From contig CAZMNW010000004.1 of assembly GCA_964567755.1 (NCBI GenBank), positions 1-64,000 of the forward strand: a stretch of DNA of 64,000 bases, read 5' to 3'. The notes below the pieces were generated by a model, which ran no database searches, was not told the origin of the DNA, and saw nothing but the letters and a program-made list of their open reading frames with translations. Below are positions 1 to 6,172 of the stretch, piece by piece (position 1 is the first letter of the stretch; each line of letters begins with the position of its first letter). The stretch comes from DASRJW01 sp964567755 (lineage in GTDB: Bacteria; Krumholzibacteriota; Krumholzibacteriia; G020349025). The translations under genes and the position numbers were made by a program.

Positions 1-550
1 CGGCCGTGAGCGGCCGACCGGCCGCGGGCGCATCAGCCAATGTGGCCGTCACCCCACCAGCGCCCGCGACCATGCCCATGGCGCGCGCCAGGCCGAAGTC
101 CATGAGCTTCGCCCCCGAGCGCGTGAGCATGACGTTCCCGGGCTTGAGGTCCCGATGCACCAACCCCGCCCGGTGCGCCCGATCCAACGCGTCGGCGATC
201 TGCCCGCCGATGCGGAACACCTCGCTCGTCGCGAGCGCGCCCTTCTCGATCCGCGCCGCGAGCGTCTCGCCTTCCACCAGCTCCATGACGAGGTAGTCGA
301 CGTCGCCCTGGCGCCCGACGTCGTGCAGCACGCAGATGTGCGGATGGTTGAGCGACGAGATGGCCTTCGCTTCGCGCTCGAACCGGGCGCGGAACTCGGC
401 GCTCTGCGACAACTTCGCCGGCAGCACCTTGACCGCCACGTCACGCCCGAGCCGCGTGTCGCGCGCCCGGTACACCTCGCCCATGCCGCCCGCGCCAAGC
501 GGCCCGACGATCTCGTAGGGACCGAGCCGTGTGCCAGGGTCGAGTGTCAT
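1..550 (-). CDS. Serine/threonine protein kinase, N-terminal part (runs off window)
   Basis: This is the first 183 codons of a Hanks-type kinase, cut by the window start. The protein begins MTLDPGTRLGPYEIVGPLG and shows the glycine loop GAGGMGEVY, the VAVK lysine, the catalytic HRDLKPGN and the Mg-binding DFGLAR. It breaks off at RPLTA, just before the expected activation-segment GT.QYMSPEQ. The sequence is closest by eye to the complete kinase at 45689, so a membrane segment and a TolB/WD40-like propeller would be expected beyond the edge; that is inference. The ATG at 550 is supported by an AGGAG eight bases upstream. The 5' end is duplicated in part at 1261-1295. Confidence 0.93.
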   Translation of the reverse strand, partial: MTLDPGTRLGPYEIVGPLGAGGMGEVYRARDTRLGRDVAVKVLPAKLSQSAEFRARFEREAKAISSLNHPHICVLHDVGRQGDVDYLVMELVEGETLAARIEKGALATSEVFRIGGQIADALDRAHRAGLVHRDLKPGNVMLTRSGAKLMDFGLARAMGMVAGAGGVTATLADAPAAGRPLTA

Positions 551-563
551 GGCCTGCGCTCCT
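529..563. repeat. 35-bp imperfect direct repeat, copy A (kinase 5' end)
   Basis: This stretch spans the Shine-Dalgarno, start codon and first codons of the minus-strand kinase. A copy in the same orientation lies at 1261-1295. The two share GTGTGCCA, GGTCGAG, CATGGCCTGCG and CTCC with a few substitutions and two one-base indels. Similarity stops sharply outside the repeat. The two copies bracket the higBA pair. Confidence 0.7.
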
Positions 564-585
564 GCTCTGCTAAGCGAAGCGTGTG

Positions 586-900
586 TTATGCGACCTTCAA
601 CGGCTTGATGCGCTCAACCTGCTTCTTGATGGCCCGAGCCGCATCCCACAGATCGACTGCACGCTGCGCGTTGAGCCAGAATTCGGGCGAGTTGCCGAAC
701 AGACGCGAGAGCCGAAGCGCCATCTCCGGGCTCACGGCCCGCCGTCCTCGCAGCAGCTCGTTTACCGACTGGCGGGAGACGCCCAACGCCTCGGCGAGAC
801 CCGAGACAGTGAGCCCATACTCCGGGAGGAAGTCCTCCCGAAGCATCGCGCCTGGATGAGTGGGCCGGGTCTTCCTCTGGCCAGCATTCGGAATGCTCAT
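586..900 (-). CDS. higA: HigA-type HTH antitoxin
   Basis: This 104-residue XRE/Cro-type DNA-binding antitoxin would neutralise the HigB toxin encoded just upstream and repress the operon. It starts MSIPNAGQRKTRPTHPGAML, the typical HigA N-terminus with the HPGxxL element. A helix-turn-helix follows (LTVSGLAEALGVSRQSVNELL), then ALRLSRLFGNSPEFWLNAQ, a segment characteristic of the HigA/VapI family. The ATG at 900 was chosen over an upstream in-frame start because GAGGTG lies in front of it and the family begins here. It lies 14 bases after higB, in the higB-higA order usual for this family. Confidence 0.95.
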   Translation of the reverse strand: MSIPNAGQRKTRPTHPGAMLREDFLPEYGLTVSGLAEALGVSRQSVNELLRGRRAVSPEMALRLSRLFGNSPEFWLNAQRAVDLWDAARAIKKQVERIKPLKVA

Positions 901-914
901 CTCACACCTCGTCT

Positions 915-1196
915 TCAGTGGTAGTCGGTGATCTCGACGTCGTAGGCGTCGCCGTCGACGAACCGGAAGCAGATACGCCATTGGTCGTTGACAGAGATCG
1001 AGTGTTGCCCTGCCCGATCCCGCCCGAGTTCGTGAAGCCGGTTGCCGGGCGGGACCCTTAAATCGTCGAGGCGGGTAGCCAAGTCGATGTACTCCAGCTT
1101 TCGCGCCGCGCGCTTGGCGACGTCCGGCGGGAACCGTTTCGATTTGCCCGTTGCGTAAAGCTTCTGTGTATGCCGATCCGCAAACGTCTTGATCAC
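915..1196 (-). CDS. higB: HigB-type RelE-fold mRNA interferase toxin
   Basis: This is the toxin of the higBA pair, expected to cut ribosome-bound mRNA when HigA is degraded. From the chosen GTG start the protein is 93 residues, VIKTFADRHTQKLYATGK..., and ends SINDQWRICFRF-like (SVNDQWRICFRFVDGDAYDV), the hallmark of the HigB/RelE-ParE family; both features are visible. Family members begin at (M/V)IKxFAD, so I prefer GTG 1196. An in-frame ATG at 1226 would add ten residues and would overlap the palindrome at 1213-1222. The length matches the family. Confidence 0.93.
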   Translation of the reverse strand: MIKTFADRHTQKLYATGKSKRFPPDVAKRAARKLEYIDLATRLDDLRVPPGNRLHELGRDRAGQHSISVNDQWRICFRFVDGDAYDVEITDYH

Positions 1197-1212
1197 CTCT
1201 CGAGCGTAATCT

Positions 1213-1222
1213 GTCACGTGAC
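1213..1222. promoter_or_regulatory. Perfect 10-bp palindrome upstream of higB, possible HigA operator
   Basis: GTCACGTGAC is a perfect inverted repeat 17 bases upstream of the preferred higB start. HigA proteins normally autorepress by binding palindromes in this position. The site is directly visible; its function is inferred. Confidence 0.4.
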
Positions 1223-1260
1223 GCATGTCAAGTAGTGATCGCCCTGGCGCAAATCGGCTT

Positions 1261-1295
1261 GTGTGCCATGGTCGAGCGTCCATGGCCTGCGCCTC
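1261..1295. repeat. 35-bp imperfect direct repeat, copy B (orphan kinase 5' end)
   Basis: This is a diverged copy of 529-563, same orientation, on the far side of higBA. Read on the minus strand it resembles a kinase leader with GGAG and ATG followed by about six codons, after which similarity to any kinase ends. It looks like a leftover of a duplication or of the insertion that brought higBA. Confidence 0.65.
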
Positions 1296-1465
1296 CGTCA
1301 AGTTCAGATCGATCATGATCGCCTGCCGATCCGGAGTGGCCTACATTCTAACCGCGTCGTACGCTACCCGCGAGCGACGACCGGCCGGCCGCCAATCTGC
1401 CTTCGACCATTCTCGGTGCTGGCGGGTTTGTTCGGCGGCAGACCCAAGGGAATGGAGGCTGGGCT

Positions 1466-1927
1466 GTGAGACCTGGAGCGCTACTGATCACGACGAGCGC
1501 AATTGAGCTCGCCACCGGCCTTGCGTTGGTGCTGGCCCCGTCACGAGTGGCTGACCTGCTACTCGGCGAGGATCTTGTCGCGCCCGTATCGATCGTGATC
1601 GGCCGCGTCGCAGGAATCGCTCTCGTTGCGATTGGCGCAAGCTGTTGGCTCGCAAGGAAGAGTGCCGGAACAAGCGGGCGGACGGACCTGATCGTGGGGT
1701 TACTCATCTACAACGCCGCAGTCCCGGTAGTTCTAGGACATGCCGCCATGGTCCTCAAAATGCGTGGCATCGCGTTGTGGCCCGCGGTCCTTCTCCACGT
1801 CGCCCTGGCGTTCTGGTGTTTCGGCTGCCTTCGGTCGCGTGGCGGGTCACAGAGACATGCAGGCGCGACCGGCAGAAAGGCTCCAGCCACAGGCGATACA
1901 GAACTCCGGGGGGCAACGCACCGTTAG
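1466..1927 (+). CDS. Small integral membrane protein, function unknown
   Basis: This 153-residue protein has about four hydrophobic segments: residues 5-25 (LLITTSAIELATGLALVLAP), about 40-65, about 72-95 and about 102-120. The C-terminus is short and polar. It starts with GTG preceded by GGAGG. I do not recognise a characterised family; the layout resembles small four-helix membrane proteins common in environmental genomes. It is transcribed away from higBA and shows no obvious partner downstream. Confidence 0.7.
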   Translation: MRPGALLITTSAIELATGLALVLAPSRVADLLLGEDLVAPVSIVIGRVAGIALVAIGASCWLARKSAGTSGRTDLIVGLLIYNAAVPVVLGHAAMVLKMRGIALWPAVLLHVALAFWCFGCLRSRGGSQRHAGATGRKAPATGDTELRGATHR

Positions 1928-2011
1928 CGCGCCTTTCTCATATCGCGGTTGCGCGCGACTCCTGGCAGGGAAGGACTTGACGTGTAACTACAACATAAGT
2001 ATTTTGTGCGA

Positions 2012-2308
2012 ATGTCCTATCTAGGGTTCGAGTAGGATCATGTCAAGGACATCGAGAACCAACGGAAGCACGGTGTCGCATTCGTCGAGGCGACGTCAGC
2101 TTTCTCGGACGAGCACGCTCTGTTGTTGGACGATCCGGTGCACTCCGCAGAGGAGGATAGATTCGTCCTGCTTGGATTGAGTTCCGCCCAGCGGGTCATC
2201 GTCGTCCACCACACGTACCGGGCAAGGGGCGACGTCATCCGATTGATCTCAACGCGCAAGGCAACCCGGTCCGAGCGTGCCCAGTACGTACGCAGGTGGA
2301 AACCATGA
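2012..2308 (+). pseudogene. brnT: brnT toxin with an in-frame amber codon at the conserved Trp
   Basis: Reading from ATG 2012 gives MSYLGFE, stop, DHVKDIENQRKHGVAFVEA, then continues to the canonical C-terminus VIRLISTRKATRSERAQY and TGA 2308. BrnT proteins carry FEWD at this place, so TAG (2033-2035) replaces the TGG codon of the conserved Trp. The rest of the 99-codon frame is intact and shows the KHGV and IRxISxRKAxxxE signatures. The stop overlaps brnA as ATGA, as in functional brnTA operons. No in-frame start follows early enough to restore the N-terminus. The toxin is therefore probably dead, by a single base change, unless the amber is suppressed. Confidence 0.85.
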
Positions 2309-2523
2309 AGCGACAGTACGACTTTTCCAAGGCGCGGCCCAACCCGTACGCGAAACGCTTGAAGAAACAGGTGACCATCCGACTGGATGAGCAGACGATC
2401 CAGTACTTCAAGTCGCTGGCGAAGGAGACGGGGGTACCCTATCAAACGTTGATCAACCTTTATCTTCGCGACTGTGCGGCGTCACGACGTCGACTGGCGA
2501 TGAAGTGGCGGACCGCGGCGTAG
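2305..2523 (+). CDS. brnA: BrnA-type antitoxin (ribbon-helix-helix)
   Basis: This 72-residue protein starts MKRQYDFSKARPNPYAKRLK and contains the BrnA core VTIRLDEQTIQYFKSLAKE followed by GVPYQTLINLYLRDCA. BrnA binds and neutralises BrnT and represses the brnTA promoter through its RHH fold. The ATG at 2305 overlaps the brnT stop (ATGA), which decides the start over an upstream ATG at 2296. It ends in TAG. The cognate toxin gene is broken, so this is probably an orphan antitoxin; it could still act as a regulator or cross-antitoxin. Confidence 0.92.
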   Translation: MKRQYDFSKARPNPYAKRLKKQVTIRLDEQTIQYFKSLAKETGVPYQTLINLYLRDCAASRRRLAMKWRTAA

Positions 2524-2801
2524 AACGCACTCATCTCGAACATCCGCTCGATCTTCTCGACCTGTGAGCGGTCGATGTTCGGAAGACGGTAGGGCTTCAT
2601 TTCTGGGCTCGCGGGCTGCAGAAGCAGTTGAAGTGTACCTGCAGTCAGAATCTCAATCCCAACAACGTTGCCGTGGTAATCCAGATCGAACAGCAACCCA
2701 TTGGCTGCCTCGACGGTTTCTGCAACCGCTGAACTGGAAAACCGCAAATACGCAGCTTGCGCCTTCGGATCAAAAGAAACCTGGATCGACTGCCGAGACA
2801 T
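2460..2801 (-). CDS. DUF2283 family protein
   Basis: This 113-residue protein starts MSRQSIQVSFDPKAQAAYLR and carries the DUF2283 signature: a YDPEAD-like opening, VAETVEAANGLLFDLDYHGN and VGIEIL. DUF2283 proteins are small, often sit in toxin-antitoxin-like pairs, and have no firm function. The ATG overlaps the stop of the upstream minus-strand gene (TGATG), which supports both the start and co-transcription. The last 20 or so codons overlap the 3' end of brnA on the other strand, so the C-terminal SRRRDAAQSRR tail may be a read-on extension. Confidence 0.8.
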   Translation of the reverse strand: MSRQSIQVSFDPKAQAAYLRFSSSAVAETVEAANGLLFDLDYHGNVVGIEILTAGTLQLLLQPASPEMKPYRLPNIDRSQVEKIERMFEMSAFYAAVRHFIASRRRDAAQSRR

Positions 2802-3169
2802 CAGTGGACCTCGTTTTTCGTGGACAACTTCGTGCGCGTCGTCGCCAGCGCTGGGCCGTTGGCCCACTTCGTGCCTTGCCAGTTGTTAATCACTACGACG
2901 TCATTGCCGCATTTGTCGCATGCGGCCCAGAGTTTGTCGTCCGGGTCCTTGGTCACCCAGAGCAGTCCATTGCACTTTGGCTCGCCACCGGGGCGAAAGC
3001 ACTCGACGAGCGTCTCCTGGATTTCACCAGGCTCCAGAAGGCCGGCGTACTCGATCAATCTCGCAACACGGATGATCTGGCGGCGCAGCCGCGGTTGATT
3101 CGGGATGCCACCATCCGGATCGAGCCAATCCCAGGGATCGACCACCAGCGTTCCTACCCTTCTGGACAA
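2801..3169 (-). CDS. Hypothetical protein with a possible zinc-binding Cys cluster
   Basis: This 122-residue soluble protein is unrecognised. It has a helical middle (RLRRQIIRVARLIEYAGLLE) and then CNGLLWVTKDPDDKLWAACDKCGN. The CNG...CDKCG spacing suggests a small zinc ribbon that has lost or never had a second CxxC. It sits in the middle of a three-gene minus-strand run: its start lies inside the end of the 3597-3154 gene (16-base overlap) and its stop overlaps the DUF2283 start. The tight overlaps argue that it is a real co-translated gene. Confidence 0.7.
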   Translation of the reverse strand: MSRRVGTLVVDPWDWLDPDGGIPNQPRLRRQIIRVARLIEYAGLLEPGEIQETLVECFRPGGEPKCNGLLWVTKDPDDKLWAACDKCGNDVVVINNWQGTKWANGPALATTRTKLSTKNEVH

Positions 3170-3597
3170 ACGCCCGCTCGCTCCATTCTCACGCCAGCAG
3201 ACCCGCCTGCTCTCCGCAACGCCGTCCGCTGCATGCCGTTGAGGGGAATGCCGTCGACTACCAGCAGAGCGACTCCTTGCTCGGAGTCCCAGGTGATTCG
3301 CCCTCGCACCACGTCGTGAGTCGCGTGGTACTCCCCTTCAGCACCTGTGATGTGACGGGTGGCCAGCGCCCGGTACATCTTCTCGCGGAGCCGCCAGAGT
3401 GCGGCGCCGGTAGTCGTCTCGCTGTACGCCCCAAACACGTATCCATCGCCTTGCGCGCCCTCTTCCTCCGCCCGCAACGTGAACCCGACAGGAGTCGTAT
3501 GGCAGGTGATCACGAAGCGCCGACGCCTACCTCCGAAATCCTCTACTTCCTCTCGGAGTGGGAAGTCATCGTCTACACCATTCTTGTGCCGCGTCAC
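3154..3597 (-). CDS. Hypothetical protein, first gene of a three-gene unit
   Basis: This 147-residue protein begins with GTG (MTRHKNGVDDDFPL...) with GGAG upstream. It reads as an alpha/beta protein with FVITCHTTPVGFTLRAEEE near the N-terminus and GRITWDSEQGVALLVVDGIP near the C-terminus. The latter resembles the GRIxWD..PLLVIDG element of small uncharacterised proteins often found beside DUF2283-like genes; that resemblance is from memory and weak. Its 3' end overlaps the next gene by 16 bases. The unit may be a small accessory cassette. Confidence 0.6.
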   Translation of the reverse strand: MTRHKNGVDDDFPLREEVEDFGGRRRRFVITCHTTPVGFTLRAEEEGAQGDGYVFGAYSETTTGAALWRLREKMYRALATRHITGAEGEYHATHDVVRGRITWDSEQGVALLVVDGIPLNGMQRTALRRAGGSAGVRMERAGVCPEG

Positions 3598-3641
3598 TGA
3601 AGCTCCACCCCCAGATTCGCCAAGGACATCATGCAGCTAAC

Positions 3642-3666
3642 GCGCCGGCTAAACAGCGTCCGGCGC
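3642..3666. terminator. 7-bp GC-rich hairpin in the minus-strand intergenic gap
   Basis: GCGCCGG (3642-3648) and CCGGCGC (3660-3666) form a perfect stem with an 11-base loop, downstream of the pRiA4b-like gene and upstream of the next minus-strand gene. No T-run follows on either strand, so terminator function is uncertain. Confidence 0.25.
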
Positions 3667-3727
3667 CAGATTGAAACCTCGGCCCGAGTGAACTCGCCCT
3701 GCGTCGGCCGATTGCTTGAGACGGATG

Positions 3728-4396
3728 TCATGCGTCCGAATCGCGCCGGACCCAACCACCGTGAATATCCAGGTTCGCCTGGGCTACGTCGAAGGACGCG
3801 GGGTCCTCCGGTTTGCCAATCCATTCGAGCATGTCCTGGTGCTCCGGATGCTTCGGATTCGCGATCACCTCGAGAAAGCGGGCGTAGCCGGGGATACCCC
3901 CGACGTCTTCCGGCGGGCAAGCCCGTCTTCCCGCTTCGACGATTGGATATCGTCCGTTATTCCCCGGCGGAAGGACCGCCTCCAAGATCACGTCGTGCTC
4001 CCAGCCATCGCCGAAGTCGTACTCGTATCTCAACCGGTCCTTCGGTCGACGCAGGAGCTGGTCAAGGGTCGTCTTGTTCTCGCTCACCCGGGTCAGGCCC
4101 ACCTCGCGGTCGGAAATGCCGTAGAGGACACCTCCTGCCTCGAATTGGTGAAGATGGCCATTCGTCCAGCCCATGACCGCCTGTAACGAATCGTGAAGCC
4201 GCTTCAAGGTGATCCCGCCCGGCACCAAAAACCGCCGCCAGATGGGCGGCCTTGATCCGCGCAATGTCACCTTGAGCCTGAAGATCGGCCCACCCGTCTC
4301 TCGTATTCTCAACTTGCTCTCCTCGTACGCATGACGCTCGCGCTTACCCGCAAACCACGCCGATGCGAAGCAAGACTCGAGGTCGGGCTTCAGCAC
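3728..4396 (-). CDS. Plasmid pRiA4b ORF-3-like family protein
   Basis: This 222-residue protein has the pRiA4b ORF-3 domain over most of its length. Visible family elements are FRLKVTLRGSRPPIWRRFLV, TLKRLHDSLQAVMGWTNGHLH with the F following, YEYDFGDGWEHDVILE, and GRRACPPEDVGGIPGYARFLE. The last reads as the family's CPPEDCGG element with Gly for the second Cys. The biochemical role of the family is not established; members are frequent on plasmids and in accessory islands. The frame opens with GTG at 4396. The N-terminal 36 residues before the domain are not conserved as far as I can tell, so the true start could be internal. Confidence 0.9.
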   Translation of the reverse strand: MLKPDLESCFASAWFAGKRERHAYEESKLRIRETGGPIFRLKVTLRGSRPPIWRRFLVPGGITLKRLHDSLQAVMGWTNGHLHQFEAGGVLYGISDREVGLTRVSENKTTLDQLLRRPKDRLRYEYDFGDGWEHDVILEAVLPPGNNGRYPIVEAGRRACPPEDVGGIPGYARFLEVIANPKHPEHQDMLEWIGKPEDPASFDVAQANLDIHGGWVRRDSDA

Positions 4397-4435
4397 GGGC
4401 CGTCGGGTTCACCAGTTGTTCGGCACCATTCTCAC

Positions 4436-4768
4436 TCAGCCGAGGGCGAGGAATCCAGCCTGTTCGTCGGTCAAGAACTCGTGGATATCCCCCGCGTGGG
4501 CCCTGAGAACGCCAGCGACGTCGTTGGTCGAGCAATTGCCTCGGCGAATCCAGATGACCTTTGGAGGATGACCGAGAACGAAACTCATTTGATGAAAGTC
4601 AGAGTCCTTGGAGACAATCGCGAAGTCGTGCAGGGCGGCGTAAGCCCACACGCGATCATCAGCCGCCGCTTGAAGGTCGACGTCTCGCACATGGATCGAA
4701 CCGGGGAAGAGATCCTGGATCGCCTGAACCAGCCGGGGCGACAGGTTCTGATCGAGAAGGAGCTTCAT
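4436..4768 (-). CDS. DUF5615 PIN-like toxin
   Basis: This 110-residue PIN-like domain protein starts MKLLLDQNLSPRLVQAIQDL. The first acidic residue of the PIN fold is in LLDQNLSP, and the second acidic patch is AIVSKDSDFHQM. IWIRRGNCS follows, as in the DUF5615 (Mut7-C-like) toxins. It would act as a ribonuclease. The ATG 4768 start overlaps the stop of the upstream DUF433 gene (ATGA), which favours it over an in-frame codon at 4786. The pair forms a classic antitoxin-toxin operon. Confidence 0.9.
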   Translation of the reverse strand: MKLLLDQNLSPRLVQAIQDLFPGSIHVRDVDLQAAADDRVWAYAALHDFAIVSKDSDFHQMSFVLGHPPKVIWIRRGNCSTNDVAGVLRAHAGDIHEFLTDEQAGFLALG

Positions 4769-4995
4769 GCGGCCGGTGGAATCCACACCATTCGGCGCTC
4801 GCGGTCCGCGGCGAAGGCAAGACAGGCCCGGATATCCTCGCGCGTGAGATCGGGGAAGTCCGCCAGGATCTCCGCCTCCGTCATTCCAGAAGCGAGGTAA
4901 TCCAAGACGTCGTACACGGTGATGCGAAGTCCCCGGATGCAGGGCTTCCCGCCACGCTTTCCCGGCTCAATGCTGATCAGCTTGCGATAGTCCAT
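4765..4995 (-). CDS. DUF433 antitoxin
   Basis: This 76-residue protein begins MDYRKLISIEPGKRGGKPCI and continues RGLRITVYDVLDYLASGMTE, then ILADFPDLTREDIRACLAFA. These are all diagnostic of DUF433, a winged-helix DNA-binding family that pairs with DUF5615 toxins. The start was set at 4995 because the family begins here; the upstream in-frame residues are unlike the family. It overlaps the toxin start by four bases and probably autoregulates the operon. Confidence 0.92.
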   Translation of the reverse strand: MDYRKLISIEPGKRGGKPCIRGLRITVYDVLDYLASGMTEAEILADFPDLTREDIRACLAFAADRERRMVWIPPAA

Positions 4996-5222
4996 GTGCA
5001 GAGCGTAGGGATGATCGTACCCTTCTGTCAAGAAGACAGCCCCGAACGACGCTTGCTCACCAAAGTCTCGTCGTTCCAAGGCTGCCGAGAATCGTGGAGC
5101 CGAGACCTTGACCGCCCCAGCTCTCTATTCGAGCAGATCCTGTAGTCGTGCCAACGACCTCGAACGCCGCAATGGATGATCAGGCCCGGCTGGACTCTGT
5201 GCACGAGTGTACATACAAGGCC

Positions 5223-5338
5223 ATGCGGTTCGAGAGAGACCCGGAGAAGGCGCAGATCAATCGAACGCGCGGGTTCGCATGATATCGGCTCGGCGTGCGA
5301 CACGGCGTGAGCGCGAGCAGTACCAGGAGAGACCATGA
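5223..5338 (+). pseudogene. brnT: brnT toxin remnant with a large internal deletion
   Basis: ATG 5223 opens MRFERDPEKAQINRTRGFA and then stops (TGA 5280-5282). This matches the BrnT N-terminus (FEWDPEKA..N...G), with Trp changed to Arg. From 5279, in another frame, MISARRATRREREQYQERP runs to TGA 5338, which is the BrnT C-terminus. About 60 codons that should lie between are missing, and the junction also shifts the frame. The stop overlaps brnA as ATGA, the same arrangement as at 2305. The toxin cannot be made. Confidence 0.85.
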
Positions 5339-5595
5339 AAAAGGAGTACGATTTCAGCAAGGGCAAGCGGGGTCCGGTCGTTCGGGCCCCAAAAGGCAAG
5401 ACCCGCATCACGATTCGCCTGGACAACGACGTGTTGGCATGGTTCCGGCGTCAGGTCGACACTGCGGGTGGCGGCAACTATCAAACTCTAATCAACTATG
5501 CACTCCGCCGGTACATCACCCAGCGCGAGGAACCACTCGAAGATGTCTTGCGCCGAGTGTTGCGCCAAGAGCTCCGGCTGAGAAGAGCCAGCTAA
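5335..5595 (+). CDS. brnA: BrnA-type antitoxin (second copy)
   Basis: This 86-residue RHH antitoxin starts MKKEYDFSKGKRGPVVRAPK. The core TRITIRLDNDVLAWFRRQVD and NYQTLINYALRRYI is typical of BrnA. It is more distant from the copy at 2305 than two local duplicates would be and has a longer C-terminal tail (DVLRRVLRQELRLRRAS). AGGAGAG precedes the ATG. The adjacent toxin gene is only a remnant, so this is an orphan. Confidence 0.92.
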   Translation: MKKEYDFSKGKRGPVVRAPKGKTRITIRLDNDVLAWFRRQVDTAGGGNYQTLINYALRRYITQREEPLEDVLRRVLRQELRLRRAS

Positions 5596-5701
5596 TTCAC
5601 TGGGTAGGAAGGAGACCGCTGTGAATCTCGCGAACGTAAGGATCGGCCAGTCATTCGCCAAACCATCATGAACCATCGTATCGCGATTCTGGGAGCATGG
5701 C

Positions 5702-6076
5702 ATGAGCACTGCGGTTAGCAACGATCCACGAATCCAAGACGTGCGGGTTACCAAGGACGAGATCATCGCCAACCTTGTAGACGGCCGGGTCATTAGCGTC
5801 CCGCTGGCTTGGTCGTGGCGATTGTCTGAGGCCACACCAGCGCAACGAGCGAATCTCCGTCTCATCGGATCTGGGCAGGGAGTTCACTGGCCTGATATCG
5901 ACGAGGATATCAGTGTTGAAGGGATGCTTCATGGCATTCCCGCCCACCGCCCGAGGTCCAGAACCGCCGGCGGAAGAGCCCGGCCGGTTCGCACGCACAA
6001 ACCTTCTGTCAAGCGCCTGCGGCCACCGCGCGGAAAGCGTCCTGCCCAAGTCGAGCGACGTCGCTCGCGCGGCTGA
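5702..6076 (+). CDS. DUF2442 family protein with a basic C-terminal extension
   Basis: This 124-residue protein has DUF2442 in its N-terminal 80 residues: DVRVTKDEIIANLVDGRVIS, VPLAWSWRLSEATPAQRANL and HWPDIDEDISVEGMLHGIP, a near-perfect match to the family pattern. DUF2442 proteins usually pair with a DUF4160 partner; I see none upstream. From about residue 82 the protein becomes an Arg/Pro-rich tail (PRSRTAGGRARPVRTHKPSV...), unlike the family's short end, perhaps produced by a frameshift that extended the frame. GGGAGC lies just upstream of the ATG. Confidence 0.85.
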   Translation: MSTAVSNDPRIQDVRVTKDEIIANLVDGRVISVPLAWSWRLSEATPAQRANLRLIGSGQGVHWPDIDEDISVEGMLHGIPAHRPRSRTAGGRARPVRTHKPSVKRLRPPRGKRPAQVERRRSRG

Positions 6077-6172
6077 TGCGTCACGTCCGGCGGAGTTCAC
6101 CGCTTGCGCCGGCGCGATCTCGACGATGAGGGCTCGCCCATCACCGCCCCCGTGCCCTAATCTGACCCCTCG

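Noticed and set aside
2033..2035. Genetic-code change reading TAG as an amino acid
   Set aside because: The neighbouring brnA and other genes end in TAG at the expected family lengths, so recoding is unlikely.
3637..3668. GCTAAC followed by a GC-rich stem as another attC site
   Set aside because: The stem is perfect with no extrahelical base and there is no GTTRRRY core on either side, so it was kept only as a weak terminator candidate.
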